Shown one piece after another: positions 7,601 to 17,419 of a stretch of DNA of 28,667 nt (its first letter is position 1; each line of letters opens with the position of its first letter). The translations under genes and the position numbers were made by a program. Source of the DNA: a virus; IMG/VR virus record IMGVR_UViG_3300020457_000064, positions 1-28,667 of that record, one strand, 5' to 3'. Below the pieces are notes generated by a model. It was given only the letters and a program-made list of their open reading frames with translations, ran no database searches and had not been told where the DNA came from.

Positions 7601-10600
7601 TCTGATGGAGAATTGATTAGTTATACAACTGCTGTTGGAATTGGTTCTACACTTCCCATATCTATTAGTGGTTTATCAACTTCAATTCAATATAAGGTTG
7701 TCAAAGTAGATAATAAATCTTTCAGACTTTGCGATGCTGGAATTGGTGGAACGTCAAATATAAATTATAATAATAATGATTATGTTAAATTTGGATCAAC
7801 AGGAACTGGATATCAGGTATTTAAGTATCCAGATATTCAAATTTCTCCAGAGGTTACATATTCTGTTTCAACATCTGATAAAATAAACTTAACTCCTATT
7901 ATTAAAGGTAAAGTAGTTGATGTAATACTTTATGAAAAGGGATCTTCATATGGTTCTCAAACAGTTATTAATTATCAAAATAATCCAGATATTATAACAA
8001 AAATTGGAAATAGTAGAACGGGAACTGTTATTCAACCAGCATTACAACCAATTATATCTGGTAGTAAAATAATTAAAGTTAATATTCAAAATGGCGGTGG
8101 TGAATATTATTCAATTCCTAATATAGAAGTCGTCGGTGATGGATCTAATGCAAAGATAAGACCAATAATAGATACTGACCCAAATTCAGAAACTTACTTA
8201 TCTATTATTGATCTAAAAATTATTAATGGTGGTGTTGGATTTACTACAAGTAAAACATCTATTAAGGTTACACCATCTGGGTCTAATGCAGTTTTTGGAT
8301 TAGATATTAGAAAATTAACTATAAACAATATAGAAAAATATGGTAGTGAGATACTAGAAGAATCTCAAAATGGATTAAGATATTCTGTAGTTGGATATTC
8401 TACAGATATTGGTTCTGATTATTATAATGATCCTAATCCTACTACTAATCATTCTTCAATTATCGGATGGGCTTACGATGGCAATCCAATATATGGTCCT
8501 TATGGTTACAGTGATCCTACTAAATTAGGTCCAGATATTAAGACCTTACAACCAAGTTACAAATTAGATACTTCTCAAGTTATTGATAGACCTGGTATTA
8601 CTACATTTGCAGCTGGATTTTTTGTTGATGATTATGTATATGATTCTACTATTGGTGATCTAGATGAACATAATGGAAGATATTGTAAAACTCCTGAGTA
8701 TCCTAATGGAGTATATGCTTATTTCGTAGGGGTAACAAGCGATATACCTGGACAAACTCCAAAATTCCCATATTTTATTGGAAATACTTATAGATCATCA
8801 GATGATGTTCTGGATCCAGAATTTAAAATAACACAATCCTTTGATTTTAATAATTCAGATTTAGTTAGAAATACTGCATCATATAAGATGATTTCTGAAT
8901 TTACAAATAATGATTTTATTATAGATTCGGATAAATTAGTTCCACAATTAACAGTTGTTGAATCAGTAACTCGTGGATCTGTAGATTCCTTAGAGATTGT
9001 CAATTCAGGTGAAAATTATAAATTAGGAGATAGTATCATATTTAATAATGAAAATACTGATGGATCTGGATTAAGTGCTAGTGTTAATTCAATATCTGGT
9101 GTACCAATAACAAATATTGAGACAATATATGAAGAATATGCAAATGTAAAATTAGTATGGAAGAATTCTAATACAGTATCTGTATCTATTTCAACATTCC
9201 ATGATTTATCTACTGGTAATAGTATTGAAATTTCTGGCATATCTAGTGATCTTAAATCAGTTACTGGATCTCATATTATTGGTGTTAATAGTGAGTCTAC
9301 ACTTTTATATCAAGAATGTATTGCAAATCCAACATCATTGGGTATTGTAACAGATGTTGTTGTTGGTAGAACATCTGATTTAATTTCTGTTGGTAGTAGT
9401 ATTGGTATTGGTTCAGAAAGATTTTTTGTTCTTAATAAGTTTGAAGATAGAAATATATTGAGGTGTGTTAGAGGTATTACTGGTACGGCACATACAATTT
9501 CTTCAAAAGTTACATTAATTCCAAATTCATTTGATATACCAGTAAAAACTGATTATTTTGACTCAAGATTGAATAAAGTTGTTTATTTTAATCCAAAACA
9601 GTCAGTTGGTATTGCAACTGTTGCTGGATTTTCAACGTCAATAACTGTTACAGTTGCTGGTCTTTCAGAAACAGTATCTGTACCTGCTCAAAGCATATAT
9701 CTTCCAAATCACGGATTTAAAACAGGAGATAAATTGATCTTTAAGGAACCTTTAAATATTGGATTTACCAATATTGGTGTATCTACTAATGGGGTTCCTG
9801 GTGGTAATGTTACTAGTATTGGTCACGATGATATTGTATATGCTATCAATAAGTCTAAGGATTATATAGGAATTGTTACTAATGTTGCTGAGATTGGATC
9901 TGGAATAGGAACAATTGGTCAAAGTTCTGGATTATATTTTATTAGTGATGCTGATGATGATTTCAGATACTCATTTAGAACACAATATAATCAAGTAACT
10001 GCTACCGCAGAAAAAATTCTAACAACAGTTTCTCTTTCTACTGATCATCAATTACGAGAACAAGATATAATTAATTTAGAAGTTAAACCAAGAGAATCTG
10101 TTGGTATTGGAACTTCTACTGCAATTAAAGTCAAATATCATAGTATTAAAAATAAATTATTAATTAATCCAATTGGATTTAATTCTACTGGTGTTAATAC
10201 TACTACAAATACATTAACTATTAATGCTCATGGATTAAAAACTGGAGATAAAGTATTATATGATAATACTGGTGTTGGTCAAACTATTGTTGGTGGTTTA
10301 AGTACTACTGGATATTTTGTTTATAGAATAGATGATAATAATATTAAATTATCAAATACTTATGCTCAATCTACAAAAGTTCCTCCTGATGTTGTATCTT
10401 TAACTGATAAGGGTGGTATTTCCCATGAGTTGTCTCTAATTAATCCTCCAATCAATATTATAAGAGATAATAATTTAGTATTTGATGTTTCAGATTCTTC
10501 ATTGTCTGGATATGATTTTAATTTATATTATGATAATAATTATGTCGATAATTTTGTATCTACTGGAAAAACTGATAGTTATATAATATCTAAAGTTGGA

Positions 10601-13600
10601 GCATCTGGAACTACTGGTTCTACTGTAACATTAAACTATTCTGATAATAATCCATTAAATTTATTTTATAATATAGAAAAAGGTGGATTTATAAGCACAT
10701 CTGATATTGATGTTGTCAATAAATCAAAAATTTCTTATATTGATAGTAAGTATAATAATAATTATTCTATTTTAGGTGTTACTAGTACTTCCTTTAAGGT
10801 TGTAGTAGAAGATAAACCAGAAATTCTTGGATATGCTGCAACTGCTATAGGAATAGGAACTATAACATATAATACTGATTCTATAAGGGCACGTGGTCCA
10901 ATTAACGATATTAAACTTAATTTTGGTGGAGAAGGATATAAGCAATTACCTACATTTGTAAGTGTTGCTTCAACTCAAGGAAAAAATGCTATTGTTTTAC
11001 CAAGATCTAAAAATGCAAATAAAATTAATAATACTAGTATATTAAATGTTGGATTTGAGTATTCTTCTGATAAAACTTTAGTACCAATAGCAAAAGTATC
11101 TCCTGTAATAGCATTAAAGAATTTTGATACAATTAAATCAGTAACTATAACAGATGGTGGTTCTGGATATCAATCTAACCCTAAATTAGTTGTTGTTGAT
11201 GCAGATACTAGACAAATTGTTGATTCTGGTGCTTTGGAGGCAATTGTTAGTCCATCAACTCAATCAATTGAGAATGTTAATGTATTATCTGAACCAAAAG
11301 GTATTGGTAATGCTTTAATATATGCAATTGATGGTACAAATGGTGTTACAATTACTAATGTTGATATTTGTTCATCCCAACCTAATAGTACAATAACAGG
11401 TATTGTTACATTTGTTTTAGGTACACCTGTACTTGGATTTAGCGAAATTCCATTTGCAATAGGGGATTCTGTATTTGTTGAGAATGTACAAAATATTGAT
11501 GATAATGGAACCACACTTAATTCACCAAGTAATGGATTTAAAACTTATCCAGTAACAAAAATAAATTCAACAAATCCATTTGAATTGGAAATTAATATAA
11601 ATGGTATTGCACCAAATCCTGGATTTGCAAAAGCAGAACAAATTTTTGCAACTTTAATTAATTATAGTAAGTATCCTAAATTTACTATAACTCAAGAATC
11701 TACAGGATTTATTGAAGGAGAAAATATATTAGTAGATAATAATGGACAATTTATTGATAGAGAACTTATTCTAGATAAAATTGGCAATGATTATATAAAA
11801 ATATTAGGTAAATATGATTTAAAGATTGATGATAAAATTAAAGGTGAGACTAGTGGTACTGTTGCTACTATTAATACCTTATATGAAAATAAAGGGTTTT
11901 TTACAGTAGATTATTCTTCTAGAAGAGATATTGGTTGGCTTGATAATATTGGAAAATTAGATCAAGACTATCAAGTATTACCTGATAATGATTATTATCA
12001 AAATCTATCTTATACTATTCAAAGTCCAATTGAATATAAAGAATTAATTGATCCTGTAAATAGATTGGTTCATACTACTGGACTTAAGAATTTTGCAGAT
12101 ACTGGAATTAGTTCTAGTACTAGTTCTGGATTAACAACAGCAGTAGATGCTTCAACTATAGTTCGTGATTTTCTTAGTGATAATAGGGTAGATTCTATTA
12201 ATGGATTTGATATGGTTAGGGATATTGATATTCTTACAAATCCATTAAGATCAAAATATATTCAATTTAAAAATAAAGAGTTAGTAAATTATTTCAAATG
12301 CAAAACTAATAGAGTTCTAGAAATAGATAATATTAATCGTTTATTTTCAAACGCAACAAATAATGCTAGTGTTACTGGAGATATTATATTAGCAAATGGT
12401 TATGATAGATTTTTGATTCAAGTTAGAAATCCAGAAAATAATGATATTCAATGTTCGGAAATTGTTACTTCAATAGATTATAACAATAATGATGTATATA
12501 CTATTGAAAGAGGTTCATTATCAAATACTGGTAAGGATGATACTTACAGAAGCCTTACAGATGTTATAGGAGTTTATGATGATGGTTATAAACTACAATT
12601 TATACCAAATAACACGTTTGATATAGATCTTGATATTAAAATTTTCCAAAATTCGTTTAATTCTATAAGTGGTGATATTAATACTGGAATTGGAACAACT
12701 AGTGTTGGTTTCTCTGAGTTAACTGGTATTGGTGCTCAGGTTGGTGCTGGTACTACTGTTACACTTACTTCAGATAATGTAGCGAATATGGAATCATATT
12801 TTGTATCTGCTGAGTTAAGAGATACTACTACTTTTGAGAATCAAATTGTTGATCTTTATATAACTCATGATGGAACAAATTCTTATATTGCTAGTTATGA
12901 CTTAGATATAAACAATGATAGTGGTATTGGTACTTTCTCATCAAAAATAGATTCTAATATTTTACATGTAGAATATACAAATGATAGATCCAATACAGTT
13001 GAAGTTAGATCTAAAATAGTAGGTTTTGGTACTACTGCTTCTGGTATTGGAACTTATAGATTTAAGTCTGCAGAACAACCAGATGGAAGTGAAGATTCTA
13101 TAAGGATACATTCTAATTTTGTAAATGTTGCATTAGGAGCAACTACAACTATTGCTCAATTTAATAAGACAAAAGATAGTACTGTTAAGAGTATAATAAG
13201 AACTTCAATAGGAAATACTAGCTCTGTACATCAATTATTAATGATTCATGATGGAACTGATACATTTATTGAACAGTATCCATTTATTTCTATCGGTAAT
13301 GATATTGGAATAGGTACTTTCTCTTCAAGTATAAGTGGATCTAATTTTAATTTAATCTTTACACCAAATACAGAATTTTATGGTGGTGGTAATATAGAAG
13401 TTCAAATTTTTAGTGAAATATTTAATACTAATATTGATAGTATTAACACACCTTCAATTCTTACTTACGGAAAATCTATTGATTCATTATCATTATTACA
13501 ATTTGATGGATCAAATAGTCTTAGAGGAAATAATAATGCCTTTAGATTAAGATATAAAGATACTCCAATTTTTGGAAAATATTTTAATCCTGATTCCAAT

Positions 13601-16600
13601 TCTTTAGTATCTTCTACTGGAATGTTTACTATTAAAGACCATTTCTTTAATAATAATGAAAAATTAGTTTATACCCCAGGATCTTCAATTGATAGTGTTG
13701 GAATCTCATCACTTGTAATGACTGGTGGAAACCCATTACCAAAAGAAGTTTATTGTATAAAGAGTGATACTGATAAATTCCAAGTATCGACTACGTTAGG
13801 TGGTTCAGCAGTAACATTCTCTGCATTAGGATCTGGTAATTATCATAGATTTGAAATGGATAAGAAAAATGAGAAGAGTTTAATTGTTCTAGACGATATT
13901 ATTCAATCACCTTTGGCATATACTCCAATTAAACATACTCTTACTGGTAATGTTAGTGGTCAGGTTTCTATATCAACATCAGTACTTTCTGTTTCTGGTA
14001 TTTCTACGATAGTTATTAATGATATTTTAAAAATTGATGATGAATATGTAAAAATAATCAATGTTGGTATAGGAACTACTAATGTTGGTCCAATATCACC
14101 CTCAGGTTCTTTAAAACTTATTGAAGTTGAAAGAGGATTTGTTGGAACATCTGCATCTACTCACACAGATACTGCTGATGTAAGATTATATAAAGGTGGA
14201 TATAATATTGTTGGGGATACAATTTACTTTAGTGAGGTACCTCGTGGAAATAATGAAATAGCAAAAACTGAGTCTAATAGAAATACTGGTAAAGCAAACT
14301 TTAGTGGAAGAGTTTATTTAAGGCAAGATTATTCTTCTAATGTAATATTTGATGACATATCATCAGAATTTACAGGAATAGGAAGAACATTTGTAATAAC
14401 TTCAAGTGGTATCAATACAATTGGTCTTACAACAGGAAGTACTTTAATGACGGTTAATGGTTTCTTCCAAAAACCAACTACTGAAAATAACTTAGGTAAT
14501 AATTATACATTTGATGGTAATGAAGCAGTAGGAATTACTAGTATAGTATACACTGGTATTACTTCAAATAATGGAGTTCTTATTGTTAGTGATACAGATG
14601 TTAATCAAAACCAACTTCCTAGATCTGGTCAGATTATTTCAATAGCATCTACTGGTGGATTAGGTATAGCACCTTTGGTTGGAGCAGCAGTAACAGCAGT
14701 TATTGGTGCTAATAAATCTATTGTATCTGTTGGTTTAGGAATTAATGATTTTAATGGATCTGGATATAGTTCTGGATTAAGTACAACTGGAGATGGTTTA
14801 ATATCTATTGGAATAATAGATGCTGCATATGATCATAGATTTGAGAGTGCTGTTACAAATTCTGTAACAGTCTCTGCAAATGGAATTGGTGCTAATGCAA
14901 CATTTACACCTACAGATGTTTCATATACGTCCAATACAGGCGTTCTAGTGTTGACAAAAAATGCTCATGGTCTTCTTACATCTGATTCTCATCAAGCAAC
15001 TACTGGGACGCAATATGATGCTACTGTCGGTATTATGACTGTTAAATTGGCAGCAACACCTAGTCCTGCACTTGCAGATGGTCAGTTAGTTAAAATTGAT
15101 GATCTTGGAGTTAAGTTTAAGTGTGCTTTGGATTCTAATGCTACTGATCATGATTATCCAAGAGAAAGTGATCCTCTTAGTGGTAAATGGGTTCCAATTT
15201 CTAATGTAAGTGGTGGAGATAAATTTGAAATTACTGTATTAGATTATGCTCCATCATCTAATACCAGTGTTCATACTTTTGTATCTGGTGTTGCTGGTGC
15301 TATTAAGAGATCTGCTAATACCTTATCAATTGCTAATAATGGTTTAACATTTAAATGTTCAAAGGATGGATATGCAACTGATCATACATATCCACGTGCA
15401 GGTGTTGATCCTGTTGCTGGAGTATCTACTACAATTGTAGAAGCAACTTCAAATAGTATTACTGTTAATGTTGGTTCTGGTGGTGGAGTTGGAACAGGAG
15501 CATCAATTAGAGCATCTGTTGGTGTTGGTGGAACTTTAACCTTTGAAGTTGTTACTGGTGGAAGTGGATATGTTAATCCTATTATTATGCCACCTTCCCC
15601 ATCATATGAAAATCTTGAAATAATTGGTGTGTCTAAATTATCAGTTGGTTCAACTACTGATACTGGAAAGGCAGCATTAATATCTCTTGATGTTGGACCT
15701 GTTTCTACGACTGGAATAGGATCGACTTTATATGAGGTTAAATCTTTTGAATTAACAAGAAAGGGTTATGGATTTGAAAAAGGAGATGTATTCAGACCAA
15801 TATTTGATGGTGAAATTGCAAATAAAGTTGGAATAGTTACTGATAAAGGTCTTTCATCAATGTTAAGTAATTTTGAAATTACCGTTGATAGTATATACAC
15901 TGATACATTTGCAATGTGGAATTTAGGTGAATTTGATTATCTAGATTCGATTCAAAGTCTTCAAGATGGAAGTAGAGTTAGATTCCCTTTAAATTTTAAT
16001 GGTGAATTGGTTGTATTTAAAACAGATTCAAGGGACGTTGATTCTCAGTTAATTGACATAAGATCTTTATTATTAATATTCGTTAATGGTGTTTTACAGG
16101 TTCCAGGAGAATCTTATCTATATGATGGTGGAACAAGTTTTGTATTTACAGAACCACCAGATGAATTTGATAATATTGCTCTTTTCTTCTATAAAGGAAC
16201 AAACAATGTAGATATTGAATATACTGATATAGTAGAAACCATAAAAACTGGTGATGAACTTCAAATTCTTAAAGATCCTGATAATAGGATATTAGATCAA
16301 GAAAAAAGAACAGTTTTAGGAATAACTACTTCTGATGTTGTTCAAACAAATTTATATTTTGATGTTGGTATTGATGATGATTTTGACAGACCTGTAGTTT
16401 GGAGCAAACAAAAACGTGATAAAATTATTAATGGTGAAAGTGTTTATAAATCAAGACCATCAATTGAACCATTGATATTCCCACAATCTAAAATAATTTC
16501 TGGATTAACAACAAATTCTACTGAACTTTTTGTAGATACTTTAAATTTATTTAATTATGAACTTGAATCACCTTTAAGTGTAAATGCATTAATTGTTGAT

Positions 16601-17419
16601 AATTCACAAACTTTAGCAGGTGCTTCTCTTACTGCTGTTGTTTCTGCTACTGGTACTGTTAGCTCTATTTCAGTTGTTGATGGTGGTTCAGGTTATGTTG
16701 GGACAACAACTGATGTTTCAATTGGAATACCAACAACTGGTCTATCAGGTACTGGTCTTAATCCTATTGCCCTTGGAACTGCAAATATTACTGCTGGAAT
16801 TATTACTAGTGTTACTGTCACAAATCCTGGAACAGGATATACTAGATCAAATCCACCACAAGTTATTGCACCAATACCAACGGCACCAAAAGAAGTTATT
16901 AGTGGTATTGCCAATACTGCTGGATTCTCTGGAATAGTTACTGGAATAACAACAACGAATGGAACCTCAGGTAATCCATTAGCATTAAAGTTCTTTATTA
17001 ATAGACCAGATGGTGTATCATGTGCTCCTTTATCTGTTGGATATCCAATTCATATTTTTGATACTTCGGTTGGATCTGGAGTAACTTCTATTGATAGTGG
17101 AAATGATGCTATAGTTGGAATAGGAACTACTTATTTGGATAATATTTACTATGTTCATTCAAGAGTAGTGACTGGTCCAAATAGATTTGAGTTTGTGGCA
17201 AATGTCGATTCTGGTTCTAATATTATTGGAATAGGAACAACTGGAATTGGATGTGGTAAATTCTCTTGGGGTAGATTATCTGGATTTACTAGATCATCAG
17301 ATCCAATATCTATTGCAGTAACTGGAAAAACAGTTAATACAGGATTCACAACTTATCCAACTATACAAAGAAGGAAAGCTGGGATTAGGGGCACTGGTGC
17401 AATAGACACTAAATTATAG
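4598..17419 (+). CDS. Giant modular baseplate/structural protein with YHYH-like domain (4273 aa), in the gp7 position
   Basis: One uninterrupted frame covers almost half of the window. Residues 1-60 (QIVDNQLPEFVLSE..., QYYISQEYRGGPIDI) and about 180-240 (FIKEAKSFFQSKGTEESFK, GVDPTIIDLEDYLIKPS) are of a type seen at the N-terminus of large cyanophage structural proteins. From about 770 onward GxGY beta-type repeats recur (near 777, 966, 1113, 1166, 1210, 1468, 2110, 2187, 3653, 3720, 4028, 4077). A YHYH-like domain lies at about 1280-1375 (GWAYDGNPIYGPYGY, DLDEHNGRYC, YAYF). Two tandem repeats of about 130 aa cover about 2690-2950, and two FKC-ATDH-YPR repeats lie near 3500 and 3585. The C-terminus is GKFSWGRL...RRKAGIRGTG. 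There is no signal peptide or membrane segment. Position between gp6 and gp8 matches T4 gp7 (1032 aa), so a wedge protein with long decorations is likely. Homology to gp7 cannot be shown here. Confidence 0.85.
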   Translation: MITTGIDKRIQVQQIVDNQLPEFVLSESPKTVDFLKQYYISQEYRGGPIDITDNLDQYLKLDNLTPDVIVGVTTLGANITNEDLTINVTNTKGFPNEYGLLKIGDEIITYTGKTNTSFTGCVRGFSGITTYHDDNSPRELVFSTSTAGIHNIGDSVSNLSALFLQEFYKKLKYTLTPGLENADFISDLDVNNFIKEAKSFFQSKGTEESFKILFKVLYGVDPTIIDLEDYLIKPSSSKYIRRERIVAERISGNPINLQGQTVSRSADPNATASISEVEPVLGVPGSGVLSDSDYFILDAFIGYDDEEYVTGTFNIPGKTKVIGNVSTGSTIITVDSTVGFGTTGTIISGINTNIQYTDKTLNQFLNCSGVNNPISSEDNIRFDDNIFGYENGDITKKVELRITGILSKFIPNENNRLSIENEKVIIKSLGENIEKGSTNKEIFANSWIYNSSPSYDIISESITSEGTSTLTLKEDILDVFDTTGLSKGNYVEIIEKTSNPFKNKSIVTPIQGVSPAKINEISLGNNTIKLVDIEYDLDRTKTYAIRKVLDKVSSTGAPVKYGNQLTSNVQNVYNESDTHLYVASNSLPNYTITKDIIKSEIPIADTSTIRNYNSVTEKYSIISFSNNVSFVTGDAVYYSVPEGKATLVGLEEGVYYVKKSLSDGRKINLYLSPSFIETDELLSRSGGTPNNFIEFGIPLKNNDKHTFTLLKHYNKEIGNQRLLKKFSVDLSLNDRKKIETIPGPVGMLIDGVEINNYKSSDSIFYGPIDKFSVISQGSGYDVINLPEVSIVGGLGSTALVKPVIEGDVEQILVDPQNFDIESVNSIKLTGGNSSETVIRPVVSKRNRELEFDGRLATANGGVDNQAETITFKENHNLKSGQVLIYDRNRNNQLGITTWGGSNADEYNSLIQGEQYWPEVVGLSTIKLFGNENDYNSGINTIAFTSINKSGIHKFRLKEAKNTLKSVEIISSGAPFTNRQVYVNPTGISTFTSTVSFDNHGFSDGELISYTTAVGIGSTLPISISGLSTSIQYKVVKVDNKSFRLCDAGIGGTSNINYNNNDYVKFGSTGTGYQVFKYPDIQISPEVTYSVSTSDKINLTPIIKGKVVDVILYEKGSSYGSQTVINYQNNPDIITKIGNSRTGTVIQPALQPIISGSKIIKVNIQNGGGEYYSIPNIEVVGDGSNAKIRPIIDTDPNSETYLSIIDLKIINGGVGFTTSKTSIKVTPSGSNAVFGLDIRKLTINNIEKYGSEILEESQNGLRYSVVGYSTDIGSDYYNDPNPTTNHSSIIGWAYDGNPIYGPYGYSDPTKLGPDIKTLQPSYKLDTSQVIDRPGITTFAAGFFVDDYVYDSTIGDLDEHNGRYCKTPEYPNGVYAYFVGVTSDIPGQTPKFPYFIGNTYRSSDDVLDPEFKITQSFDFNNSDLVRNTASYKMISEFTNNDFIIDSDKLVPQLTVVESVTRGSVDSLEIVNSGENYKLGDSIIFNNENTDGSGLSASVNSISGVPITNIETIYEEYANVKLVWKNSNTVSVSISTFHDLSTGNSIEISGISSDLKSVTGSHIIGVNSESTLLYQECIANPTSLGIVTDVVVGRTSDLISVGSSIGIGSERFFVLNKFEDRNILRCVRGITGTAHTISSKVTLIPNSFDIPVKTDYFDSRLNKVVYFNPKQSVGIATVAGFSTSITVTVAGLSETVSVPAQSIYLPNHGFKTGDKLIFKEPLNIGFTNIGVSTNGVPGGNVTSIGHDDIVYAINKSKDYIGIVTNVAEIGSGIGTIGQSSGLYFISDADDDFRYSFRTQYNQVTATAEKILTTVSLSTDHQLREQDIINLEVKPRESVGIGTSTAIKVKYHSIKNKLLINPIGFNSTGVNTTTNTLTINAHGLKTGDKVLYDNTGVGQTIVGGLSTTGYFVYRIDDNNIKLSNTYAQSTKVPPDVVSLTDKGGISHELSLINPPINIIRDNNLVFDVSDSSLSGYDFNLYYDNNYVDNFVSTGKTDSYIISKVGASGTTGSTVTLNYSDNNPLNLFYNIEKGGFISTSDIDVVNKSKISYIDSKYNNNYSILGVTSTSFKVVVEDKPEILGYAATAIGIGTITYNTDSIRARGPINDIKLNFGGEGYKQLPTFVSVASTQGKNAIVLPRSKNANKINNTSILNVGFEYSSDKTLVPIAKVSPVIALKNFDTIKSVTITDGGSGYQSNPKLVVVDADTRQIVDSGALEAIVSPSTQSIENVNVLSEPKGIGNALIYAIDGTNGVTITNVDICSSQPNSTITGIVTFVLGTPVLGFSEIPFAIGDSVFVENVQNIDDNGTTLNSPSNGFKTYPVTKINSTNPFELEININGIAPNPGFAKAEQIFATLINYSKYPKFTITQESTGFIEGENILVDNNGQFIDRELILDKIGNDYIKILGKYDLKIDDKIKGETSGTVATINTLYENKGFFTVDYSSRRDIGWLDNIGKLDQDYQVLPDNDYYQNLSYTIQSPIEYKELIDPVNRLVHTTGLKNFADTGISSSTSSGLTTAVDASTIVRDFLSDNRVDSINGFDMVRDIDILTNPLRSKYIQFKNKELVNYFKCKTNRVLEIDNINRLFSNATNNASVTGDIILANGYDRFLIQVRNPENNDIQCSEIVTSIDYNNNDVYTIERGSLSNTGKDDTYRSLTDVIGVYDDGYKLQFIPNNTFDIDLDIKIFQNSFNSISGDINTGIGTTSVGFSELTGIGAQVGAGTTVTLTSDNVANMESYFVSAELRDTTTFENQIVDLYITHDGTNSYIASYDLDINNDSGIGTFSSKIDSNILHVEYTNDRSNTVEVRSKIVGFGTTASGIGTYRFKSAEQPDGSEDSIRIHSNFVNVALGATTTIAQFNKTKDSTVKSIIRTSIGNTSSVHQLLMIHDGTDTFIEQYPFISIGNDIGIGTFSSSISGSNFNLIFTPNTEFYGGGNIEVQIFSEIFNTNIDSINTPSILTYGKSIDSLSLLQFDGSNSLRGNNNAFRLRYKDTPIFGKYFNPDSNSLVSSTGMFTIKDHFFNNNEKLVYTPGSSIDSVGISSLVMTGGNPLPKEVYCIKSDTDKFQVSTTLGGSAVTFSALGSGNYHRFEMDKKNEKSLIVLDDIIQSPLAYTPIKHTLTGNVSGQVSISTSVLSVSGISTIVINDILKIDDEYVKIINVGIGTTNVGPISPSGSLKLIEVERGFVGTSASTHTDTADVRLYKGGYNIVGDTIYFSEVPRGNNEIAKTESNRNTGKANFSGRVYLRQDYSSNVIFDDISSEFTGIGRTFVITSSGINTIGLTTGSTLMTVNGFFQKPTTENNLGNNYTFDGNEAVGITSIVYTGITSNNGVLIVSDTDVNQNQLPRSGQIISIASTGGLGIAPLVGAAVTAVIGANKSIVSVGLGINDFNGSGYSSGLSTTGDGLISIGIIDAAYDHRFESAVTNSVTVSANGIGANATFTPTDVSYTSNTGVLVLTKNAHGLLTSDSHQATTGTQYDATVGIMTVKLAATPSPALADGQLVKIDDLGVKFKCALDSNATDHDYPRESDPLSGKWVPISNVSGGDKFEITVLDYAPSSNTSVHTFVSGVAGAIKRSANTLSIANNGLTFKCSKDGYATDHTYPRAGVDPVAGVSTTIVEATSNSITVNVGSGGGVGTGASIRASVGVGGTLTFEVVTGGSGYVNPIIMPPSPSYENLEIIGVSKLSVGSTTDTGKAALISLDVGPVSTTGIGSTLYEVKSFELTRKGYGFEKGDVFRPIFDGEIANKVGIVTDKGLSSMLSNFEITVDSIYTDTFAMWNLGEFDYLDSIQSLQDGSRVRFPLNFNGELVVFKTDSRDVDSQLIDIRSLLLIFVNGVLQVPGESYLYDGGTSFVFTEPPDEFDNIALFFYKGTNNVDIEYTDIVETIKTGDELQILKDPDNRILDQEKRTVLGITTSDVVQTNLYFDVGIDDDFDRPVVWSKQKRDKIINGESVYKSRPSIEPLIFPQSKIISGLTTNSTELFVDTLNLFNYELESPLSVNALIVDNSQTLAGASLTAVVSATGTVSSISVVDGGSGYVGTTTDVSIGIPTTGLSGTGLNPIALGTANITAGIITSVTVTNPGTGYTRSNPPQVIAPIPTAPKEVISGIANTAGFSGIVTGITTTNGTSGNPLALKFFINRPDGVSCAPLSVGYPIHIFDTSVGSGVTSIDSGNDAIVGIGTTYLDNIYYVHSRVVTGPNRFEFVANVDSGSNIIGIGTTGIGCGKFSWGRLSGFTRSSDPISIAVTGKTVNTGFTTYPTIQRRKAGIRGTGAIDTKL
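12640..13450 (+). repeat. Tandem protein repeat inside the giant gene
   Basis: Two consecutive units of about 130-140 codons share the same order of motifs. The first has DLYITHDGTNSYIASYDLDINN then DSGIGTFSS; the second has LLMIHDGTDTFIEQYPFIS then DIGIGTFSS. Each ends in a strand-rich section with EVRS or EVQIFSE. The linker GTYRFKSAEQPDGSEDSIR joins them. The DNA has diverged, so this is an old duplication. Boundaries are approximate. Confidence 0.65.
15085..15450 (+). repeat. Two FKC-ATDH-YPR repeats inside the giant gene
   Basis: The first copy reads GVKFKCALDSNATDHDYPRE followed by SDPLSGKWVPI. The second reads GLTFKCSKDGYATDHTYPRA followed by GVDPVAGVSTTI. The shared core is G-h-x-FKC-x-x-D-x-x-ATDH-x-YPR-x-x-x-DP-x-x-G, with about 80 residues between copies. 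Each has a single Cys and a conserved His, which could be structural. Confidence 0.7.

Noticed and set aside
16620-16937. 105-codon plus-strand frame of almost only Leu, Val and Gln
   Set aside because: It is a +1 shadow of the giant gene over a GT-rich low-complexity part; the composition is not protein-like.
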